Positions 7,960-14,800 of a DNA stretch of 43,441 bases are shown here, in pieces. The number at the start of each line of letters is the position of its first letter. Positions within the stretch are counted from its first letter, which is position 1. Both the position numbers and the translations under genes were made by a program. Origin of the DNA: an uncultured bacterium (GTDB taxonomy: Bacteria; Verrucomicrobiota; Kiritimatiellia; RFP12; UBA1067); NCBI GenBank assembly GCA_902770045.1, contig CACXRO010000006.1, forward strand, positions 1 to 43,441, given 5' to 3'. The notes under the pieces are model-generated. The model was not told the origin of the DNA. It saw only the letters and a list, made by a program, of their open reading frames with translations, and ran no database searches.

Positions 7960-9960
7960 ATGAAGAACTTGGCGGGGAAACTCGCGTATGGCGCCGTTTG
8001 CCTTGTCGCCGCGGCGGCCTGCGGAGTGGTGTCGGCGTCGGAGCAGAAGCCGTTCGTGATCGAGGTAAAACCGGCCGGCGAGGCGGTCAAGGACATCTCC
8101 AAGTCGACGACGGCGCCCGATCTCGGGCTTTCGGGCGAGATGGGCGGCACCTTTGCCGACCTCAAGCTTTCCTACGTGGACTGCCGCGAGGCAACCGCGA
8201 GGGCATTCCGCGAAAGCGGCGTGTGGCTGGTGAGGCCGTGCGGGATGGTGGACATCTTCCGCGGCATCGAGAAGAACCCTGGCAAGGAGTGGACCCTTGA
8301 CGGGAACGGACGCTGCTCGTGGATCCACCCGAAGTACATCTTCTCCTTCTGGAAGGACTACGGCATCAAGGCGATAGTCTGCCTCAACATCTGGAACGGC
8401 GAGGAGAAGAACCGCCGACTGCTCGAGGAACTGCTCAGGTGGATCAAGGAGAACGGCTACGAAGAGTGCGTCGCCGGCTTCGAGATGTGCAACGAGCCGT
8501 TCTACGGCAAGGACCCCGAGGGATTCGCCGCCTACTGGAAGCAGCTGCTCGCCGTCATCCGCGCCGAGATGCCGAAGGCCAAGGTGGGCCTGCCGCTTGC
8601 GGAGTACGTCGACGGAGACCCGGACATCGAGGCGGTGAAGTCCCGGCTGCTCGGCGAGGGCAAGCTCTCGTCCGACTACTTCAAGGCCAACAACCTCAAC
8701 CGCTGGAGCGCAAGGGTGGTGAAGGCCATGGGCGACGACCTGACCAACGTCACCCACGTCATCTACCATGTCTACGGCGCGGCCGGCGCGTACGGCTGCA
8801 GCTACAGCGGCTTCGGGCGCTTCCGCAGGTTCGCGAAGATGTTCCCCGAGGTCGCGGACAAGCGCTGGTGGATCACGGAGTGGCGTCCGTGGTCGGACGA
8901 GAACCTGCAGCTGCAGCGCAAGTTCCACTACGCCATCTGGTCGGCGATGTACGCGCAGACCGCGTTCTGCCAGCCGGAGCTGGACGGCTTCACGATGCAC
9001 GAGCTCACCTCGCTTTCCGGCGTCTTCTACGTCTCGTGCAACGGCAAGTGGGGCCAATACTACGACTCGTGGGAGAACGGGCGCGACCTCAAGCGCATCG
9101 GCGGCAACACCCAGGTCTACGAGCAGGGGTGCATCGGCGCGGTGTTTTCGCTCTACACCCAGGCGGTGAAGACCCATCCAGTTGTCGTAGGCTTCGGCGG
9201 GAGGATAAGCGGCGTCGGGCATCCAGGCGTCTTCTGGGCGTCGGCGGGCTATGAGGCGAAGGGGGCGAAGGACGGCAACTGCCAGTGGACGGCGCTTGTC
9301 AACCCTCATCGCTCGTCGCTGTGCATTCTCGTGGCCAACGGCACCAACGAGCGGCTTGAGGTCCCGGTCTCCTGCTACGGCTACCGGCTGCTCTCGAAGA
9401 CCCACCGCTTCATAACCTGCGACGAGGAGTTCGTCAATATGCGCGAGGTGCCCGGCGAGGAGAAGCCGTGGCGGCGGCTCAACTGGGAGCAGGAGTCGGA
9501 CGGCAACCCGCGCAAGGAGCACAAGATCGTCGTCCCGCCGAGGTCGGTGGGCACGGTGATGATCGGGCTCAGGAAGTGGGACGAGTGGTGGCGCGTCCAC
9601 ATCGGCCGCCAGCTGGTGAACGACGCGGTGAAGTCCGCCAAGTCCGGGGCGCAGAATGGCGCGGCGCCGTCCGTCGAGTGCTGCGGCGTGGATCGCGGCA
9701 AGGTCTTCATGGTGCTGCCGGACGGCTATCCCGGGCATCCGGAGGTGAAGGAGAACCTGCCGGCGCGAAAGCACTGCGAGGCGATCGGCAAGGACCCGAA
9801 GCGGCTCGACGAGGCGGCGATCGAATGCGCGCGCGCAGAAGGGTACCTGGTCGAGACGGACGCCGCGGCGAACCGCGCGTGGTTGTTCAGGGCGAAGGGC
9901 CTCCCGGCCGACGACGCGAAGCTGCTCGAGCAGCGCCTAAAGGAGATGGCCGGCTTCTAA
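7960..9960 (+). CDS. Secreted clan GH-A-like TIM-barrel hydrolase, paralogue 2, with extra C-terminal domain
   Basis: A 666-residue protein with a signal peptide at about residues 1-27, then a segment with PAGEAVKDISKS that aligns with paralogue 1. The catalytic signatures are GFEMCNEPFYG (Asn178-Glu179) and RWWITEWRPWSDEN (Glu307), 128 residues apart. The conserved beta-domain motif EVPGEEKPWRRLNW lies near residue 500. A region of about 120 residues follows that paralogue 1 lacks, beginning KWDEWWRVHIGRQL and rich in Lys, Asp and Ala; I do not recognise it. A strong AAGGAGG sits 6 bases before ATG 7960. The 39-base gap from the ATPase gene has no TGnTATAAT box, so read-through from that gene is likely. 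Function inferred as a retaining glycosidase of an unassigned family. Confidence 0.73.
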   Translation: MKNLAGKLAYGAVCLVAAAACGVVSASEQKPFVIEVKPAGEAVKDISKSTTAPDLGLSGEMGGTFADLKLSYVDCREATARAFRESGVWLVRPCGMVDIFRGIEKNPGKEWTLDGNGRCSWIHPKYIFSFWKDYGIKAIVCLNIWNGEEKNRRLLEELLRWIKENGYEECVAGFEMCNEPFYGKDPEGFAAYWKQLLAVIRAEMPKAKVGLPLAEYVDGDPDIEAVKSRLLGEGKLSSDYFKANNLNRWSARVVKAMGDDLTNVTHVIYHVYGAAGAYGCSYSGFGRFRRFAKMFPEVADKRWWITEWRPWSDENLQLQRKFHYAIWSAMYAQTAFCQPELDGFTMHELTSLSGVFYVSCNGKWGQYYDSWENGRDLKRIGGNTQVYEQGCIGAVFSLYTQAVKTHPVVVGFGGRISGVGHPGVFWASAGYEAKGAKDGNCQWTALVNPHRSSLCILVANGTNERLEVPVSCYGYRLLSKTHRFITCDEEFVNMREVPGEEKPWRRLNWEQESDGNPRKEHKIVVPPRSVGTVMIGLRKWDEWWRVHIGRQLVNDAVKSAKSGAQNGAAPSVECCGVDRGKVFMVLPDGYPGHPEVKENLPARKHCEAIGKDPKRLDEAAIECARAEGYLVETDAAANRAWLFRAKGLPADDAKLLEQRLKEMAGF

Positions 9961-9968
9961 GAATAGTG

Positions 9969-9986
9969 GGGACTGTCCCCGCGGCA
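9969..9986. repeat. GGGACTGTCCCC-type dispersed repeat, copy 2
   Basis: An exact second copy of the 18-base element at 2498-2515. The extra 5' G makes the core GGGGAC-T-GTCCCC a perfect 6-bp inverted repeat. It lies directly after the stop codon of the barrel paralogue. Confidence 0.6.
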
Positions 9987-10018
9987 CTTAATAGCATATC
10001 GGCATTGCGATGTCTATG

Positions 10019-10082
10019 CCAAACTAGCGGCAACGCTAGAATGGTAAATACCAAACTAGCGGATGCGCTAGGATGGTTAAAA
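10019..10082. repeat. Two tandem 32-bp repeats, each a perfect hairpin
   Basis: Unit 1 (10019-10050) and unit 2 (10051-10082) both begin CCAAACTAGCGG. They contain CTAGCG-GCAA-CGCTAG and CTAGCG-GATG-CGCTAG respectively, which are 6-bp perfect stems with four-base loops. They lie between the convergent ends of the barrel gene and the AraC gene. They may work as a bidirectional 3' structure or belong to a REP family. Confidence 0.65.
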
Positions 10083-10085
10083 GGG

Positions 10086-10976
10086 TCAGCTCTTCGGGTT
10101 GCGGCGGCGCCAGGCGTCCGGCCGTACCCCGAAGTAGCGCTTGAACGCCGAGGCGAACGTCAGCGGCGAGTCGAACCCGACCGCCGCGGCGATCTTGTCC
10201 ACCGGCGTCCCGCGGCTCTCGCGCAGCATCCGCTTCGCGTTCTGCAGGCGCACGCGCAGCAGGAAGCTGTGCGGGGTGAGGCCGGTCTCCGCGAAGAAGA
10301 GGGTGAAGAACCGGCTCTTGCCGTAGCCGGCGAGCTTCACCAGCCTTTCGTTGGAGATCGGCTCCGCGTAGTGCTCGCGGATCCATTCGCCCACGCGCTG
10401 GACGACGACCGGGCCCGACTCGTCGTCGGTGGCGAAGCTGTTGTCGTCCGCGTTGTCGCAGGCCCGGGCGGTCTCCGCGAGCATCAGCTCGCAGAGGATG
10501 CGCAGGTGCAGGTGGCCGCCTTCGTCCGTTGCCTTGAACGCCGACGCGTCTCTGCGGATGTCCTTGAGCACGCGCATCAGCGGCGGCGAGATGCGCCGCG
10601 TCTTCGGCGCGCCGGCTGCGATGCGCGCGTAGACGCTGGCGAGCTCCTCCTTCGAGAAGGCGCAGCGGCAGCCGCCCCAGTCGATCATGTTCGGCGGCTC
10701 GCAGATGACGCCGATGCGGGAGGAGGGGTTGCCCACGCTTTCGTCCGCGCGGTGCTGGACCTTCGGCGGGATGACGACGAACGAGCCGCCCGAGACCGAG
10801 ACCTTGCGCTCCCGGTGGCCGGAGTCCTCGATTCCCCAGGTGAAGTGCCCCCTGAGCATGAAGTGGATTTCGCAGCCGGAGTGGCTGTTCCAGCGCACGA
10901 TGTGCGCCTTGCGGTCGTCGAGTACGCCGAGCCTCGTGATCGGCGGAAAGCCGAACCTAATTCCCTTGATGTGCAT
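10086..10976 (-). CDS. AraC-family transcriptional regulator
   Basis: A 296-residue DNA-binding regulator. The N-terminal half looks like a cupin sugar-sensing domain (GCEIHFMLRGHFTWG, GGSFVVIPPKVQHRAD). The C-terminal ~100 residues hold the two helix-turn-helix motifs of the AraC family (LVKLAGYGKSRFFTLFF and KIAAAVGFDSPLTFASAFKRYFGVRPDAWRR). The start chosen is ATG 10976 (MHIKGIRFG), 9 bases after a TGGTATAAT box on the same strand and without a ribosome-binding site. It is divergent from the aldolase-symporter operon with a 112-base shared region holding the 18-bp site. It most likely activates that operon, and the sialidase-like operon that carries the same site, in response to a sugar. 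Confidence 0.9.
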   Translation of the reverse strand: MHIKGIRFGFPPITRLGVLDDRKAHIVRWNSHSGCEIHFMLRGHFTWGIEDSGHRERKVSVSGGSFVVIPPKVQHRADESVGNPSSRIGVICEPPNMIDWGGCRCAFSKEELASVYARIAAGAPKTRRISPPLMRVLKDIRRDASAFKATDEGGHLHLRILCELMLAETARACDNADDNSFATDDESGPVVVQRVGEWIREHYAEPISNERLVKLAGYGKSRFFTLFFAETGLTPHSFLLRVRLQNAKRMLRESRGTPVDKIAAAVGFDSPLTFASAFKRYFGVRPDAWRRRNPKS

Positions 10977-10985
10977 AGCGGACGG

Positions 10986-10994
10986 ATTATACCA
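10986..10994 (-). promoter_or_regulatory. Extended -10 of the AraC gene (minus strand)
   Basis: On the minus strand this reads TGGTATAAT, 9 bases before ATG 10976. The 18-bp element at 11007-11024 begins 15 bases upstream and so covers the -35 region. This suggests autoregulation. Confidence 0.6.
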
Positions 10995-11006
10995 TAAAAC
11001 CGGCTT

Positions 11007-11024
11007 CATTTTCCACTGGACTTT
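11007..11024 (+). promoter_or_regulatory. 18-bp candidate activator site, aldolase-symporter operon
   Basis: An exact copy of CATTTTCCACTGGACTTT (first copy 2593-2610). Its end is 30 bases before the -10 hexamer TAAAAT at 11055-11060, against 29 bases at the other promoter. It lies in the divergent region shared with the AraC gene. Confidence 0.5.
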
Positions 11025-11051
11025 TGGCAATTGCCGTCCCGGCCCCGGATA

Positions 11052-11060
11052 TGGTAAAAT
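11052..11060 (+). promoter_or_regulatory. Extended -10 of the aldolase-symporter operon
   Basis: TGGTAAAAT is a slightly weaker -10 than its neighbours, as expected for an activator-dependent promoter. The start codon at 11089 is 28 bases downstream, with CAAGGA as ribosome-binding site. Confidence 0.5.
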
Positions 11061-11088
11061 ACACGCCAGTCAACTCAAGGACAAAGCC

Positions 11089-11868
11089 ATGGAAATCAAC
11101 AACCTCGAGCGGTTCCTCGAAAAGGCGCGTACGGCGGGTCCGGCGCTGGGGGCGTGCATAACCTTTTCGGACCCGGCGGTGACCGAGGTCGCCTGCGCCT
11201 CCGGCCTCGACTTCGTCTGGATCGACGGCGAGCACGGCGAGATGGACCGCAACACGGCGTTCCTGCACCTGATGGCGGTGAAGGGCACCGGGGTGGCGGC
11301 GTTCTACCGCGTCCCCGCCTGCGACCACACCGAGATCAAGCGGATCATCGACTTCGCGCCGGCGGGGGTGATCGTGCCGATGGTGATGGACGAGGCCGAC
11401 GCGGCCAAGGCCGTCGCCGCGTGCCGCTATCCGGTCCACGGCGGCAACCGTGGCTGCGGCTACCGGCGCGGCTGGGCCTACGGCGCGGCCGACACCGACG
11501 CGTACCTCGAGGCCTCTGCCCGCGACCCGCTCGTCGTCATCCAGCTCGAGCACATCGACGCCGCGCGCCGGCTCGACCGCATCCTCGAGGTGCCTGGCGT
11601 TGACTCGGTGATGGTCGGCCCCTACGACTTCTCGATGTCGATGAACAAGCCCGGCCAGTTCCACGACCCCGAGGTCGCCGCGGCGCTCGACGAGGCCTGC
11701 GCCAAGGTCAAGGCGAAGGGGCTGCTGCTCGGCACCTACGCCGAGGGCGACTTCGAGGACTGGCGCCGGCGCGGGGTGGACTACCTCGGGGTCCGGAACG
11801 ACACCAACGCGATGATGGACGGGTTCCGCCGCGCCATCGACTCGGCGCGCGGAGGCTGGCGGCGATGA
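11089..11868 (+). CDS. HpcH/HpaI-family class II aldolase
   Basis: A 259-residue metal-dependent aldolase of the HpcH/HpaI family. The family cleaves 2-keto-3-deoxy sugar acids and related 4-hydroxy-2-keto acids to pyruvate plus an aldehyde. Visible signatures are WIDGEHGEMD (catalytic His of GEH), a GGNRGCGYRRG stretch, VIQLEH (metal-ligand Glu) and VDSVMVGPYDFSMSM (the GPxD(L/F)S metal-ligand Asp). The C-terminus KGLLLGTYAEGD fits the family. Its stop overlaps the ATG of the symporter fusion by ATGA, so the two are translationally coupled and probably serve one pathway: import followed by cleavage of an acidic keto-deoxy sugar. The exact substrate is not readable from sequence. Confidence 0.87.
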   Translation: MEINNLERFLEKARTAGPALGACITFSDPAVTEVACASGLDFVWIDGEHGEMDRNTAFLHLMAVKGTGVAAFYRVPACDHTEIKRIIDFAPAGVIVPMVMDEADAAKAVAACRYPVHGGNRGCGYRRGWAYGAADTDAYLEASARDPLVVIQLEHIDAARRLDRILEVPGVDSVMVGPYDFSMSMNKPGQFHDPEVAAALDEACAKVKAKGLLLGTYAEGDFEDWRRRGVDYLGVRNDTNAMMDGFRRAIDSARGGWRR

Positions 11869-14800
11869 ATGTCGACGTCGCCGTAGTCCTCGTCTACCTC
11901 GTCGCCACCACGCTCTTCGGATGCAGCTTCTACTTCCGCCGGGGCAGGGACCGGGCCGACGAGTTCACCAAGGCCGGCGGCAGGCTGCCGGGCTGGGCGC
12001 TCGCGCTCTCGGTGTTCGCGACCTACGTCAGCTCCATCTCCTTCCTCGCGCTGCCGGCCAAGGCGTACCTCTCGAACTGGAACGCGCTCGTCCTCTCGTT
12101 CTCGATCCCGTTCGCGGCCTGCGCGGCGGCGGTGTGGTTCGTGCCGTTCTACCGCCGCCAGACGAGCGCCTCGGCGTACTCCTTCCTCGAGGCGCGCTTC
12201 GGCGCGTGGTCGCGGCTCTACGCGAGCGGGTGCTTCCTGGTCATGCAGTCGGTCAGGAGCGGGATGATCCTCTACCTGCTGGCGCTCGTCCTCAACACGC
12301 TCCTCGGGGTGGACATGCCGCTCGTGATCTGCGTCGTGGGCGTCGCCACGATGCTCTACTCGATGATGGGCGGGCTCCACGCGGTGGTGTGGACCGACGT
12401 CGTGCAGTCGGTCGTGCTCATCGCCGGCGCGCTCCTCTCGCTCGCGGTCATCGCCTTCACGCTGCCGGACGGCCTCTGCGCCGGGGTGTCGGCGGCGTTC
12501 GACGCCGGCAAGCTCTCGCTCGGCGACTTCTCGCTCCGCGACTGGGGGAGCGAGACGTTCTGGGTGACCTTCGCCTACGGGGTGTTCCTCAACCTCCAGA
12601 ACTTCGGCATCGACCAGACCTACACCCAGCGCTACGTGGCGGCGAAGTCCGACCGCGAGGCGGTGCGGTCGATGTTCTCGGGGGCGATGCTCTACCTGCC
12701 CGTCTCCCTCGTGTTCGTGGCGATCGGGACGCTCCTCTGGGCGTGGGTGAAGTCCCATCCCGGCATGGTGCCGGCTGAGGTGCTCGCGAAGTCCGACGCG
12801 GTCTTCCCGTGGTTCATCATCCACCGGCTGCCGACCGGCGTGTCGGGGCTGCTGGTGGCGGCGATCATCGCCGCGGCGATGTCCACCGTCTCCTCGACGC
12901 TCAACTCCGGGGCGACGGTGCTGCTGGAGGACTACGCCAAGCGCTTTTCCGCGCGGGCGAGGGGGAGCGAGGGCGCGCAGGTGGTCTTCCTGCGGCTGGC
13001 GACGGTGGGGCTGGGGCTCTTCGCGGTCGGGGTGGCGCTTGCGGTGATGAACGTGACGAGCGTGCTCACCACCTGGTGGGCGCTCCAGAGCGTCCTCTCC
13101 GGCGGCATGCTGGGGTTGTTCCTCATCGGCGCGTTTTCGCGCCGCACGCGCTCCGCGCAGGCGGCGGTCGCGACGGCGGTGGGCGTCCTCGCCGTCGCCT
13201 GGGTCGTCTTCGGCGCGCGGCTCCTCGACCTGCCGCAGGTGCTGCACGTCAACCTGGCGATGGTCGTCGGCACCGCGGCGCTGGTCCTCGTCGGCGCCTT
13301 CCCCGTCCGCCGCCGCGTCGTCGCGCTGGCGGCCGCACTGCTGCCGTTCGCGTCCTCCGCGACCATCGCCGTCGACGTCGCGAAGCCGCCGGTCAAGGAC
13401 CAGCGCTGCATCCGCGCCGGCGCCGGCATCGGGTACAGCGGCTCGCTCGGCCACGACAACTGGGCGAACTTCGAGCAGTTCTTCGTGAAGGAGCCGGACA
13501 GGACCTGGGACGTCTGCCGCGCCGGCGGCTACTGGTACGACCGCACCTACGGCGCCAGCCAGGGCTGGCAGCAGGCGATGGTGCTCGTCCGCACCAAGGA
13601 CCCGGCGGTGAAGGCGGCGTACGCGAAGAAGTTCCACGACCCGGCGATCTACTTCGACTGGTGCCGGAAGCACGGGGTGCGGAACCTGCTCTGCCTCGAG
13701 AACACCAGCGCCGTCACCAACTACCAGAACGGCGCGTCCAGCAGCCGGATCGAGGATGTGAAGAAGGGCATCGCCGAATACGTCCAGTGGATCGTCGACA
13801 ACGGCTACCGCGACCAGGTGGTCGGCTTCGAGCTCGGCAACGAGCCATACTGGGGCGACGACCCGGAGGGCTCCGCCGCGCGCTGGGCCGAGATCGTGCC
13901 GGAGATCAAGCGCATCTTCCCCGAGGCCGGCGTCGGCATCGCCATCGCCGAATACCGCGAGGGCGACCCCGACGTCGCGGCGGTCCGCCGCCGCTCCACC
14001 GCCGTCGACAAGTGGTTCGAGGGCGGCAGCTACTACGGCTTCAACAAGGTCAACCAGTGGTCGGGGCGGTTCATCGTGGCGTCGTCCAACTACCTCCACC
14101 TCTGCACCCACGTCATCTACCACTTCTACGGCGGCAACGTGGCCGACGGACTCGGCCCCTGCGGCTACACCCGCATCCGCAACTTCGCCAAGGCGTTCCC
14201 CGAGATCGCCCATCTGCGGGTGTGGATCTCGGAGTGGCGCGAGCGCTCCGACGAGGACGACCGCTGCCAGCAGATGTTCTCGTCCACCCTCACCAAGGCC
14301 CACTACATCCTCTCCTCCACCGCCGCGCCGATGTTCGACGGCTCCAACCTCCACACCGCGAGCTCCATCTCCGGCGGCTTCTCCATCGCCAACGGCCACG
14401 GCTCCTGGCAGGTGCAGTGGGACCCCGCCGGGCGCGACTTCACCGACCCCGACTTCACCGGACACCCCCGCATCGAGGTGGGTCCCGCCGGCCCCATGTT
14501 CCGCCTCTACAACGAGGCGCTGCAGGGCCATCCGCTCATCTGCGCCTTCGGCGGCTGGGAGAGGGTCAAGGACCCGGAGCGGGACTGGACCGGCGTCTGC
14601 TTCTACGGCGGCACCGGCAGGTACGAGAAATGGTATTCCGGCGGCCAGGGGGACAAGTACCCCGACTCCGGCGGCGGACCGACCTGGGTGGCGGCGGCGA
14701 GCCCCGACCGTTCCTCGGTCAACCTGCTCGTCTGCAACTCCTCCCACGCCGAATGGCACCAGAAGTTCGAGTTCCCCGGCTTCCGCATCGCGGGCAAGCG

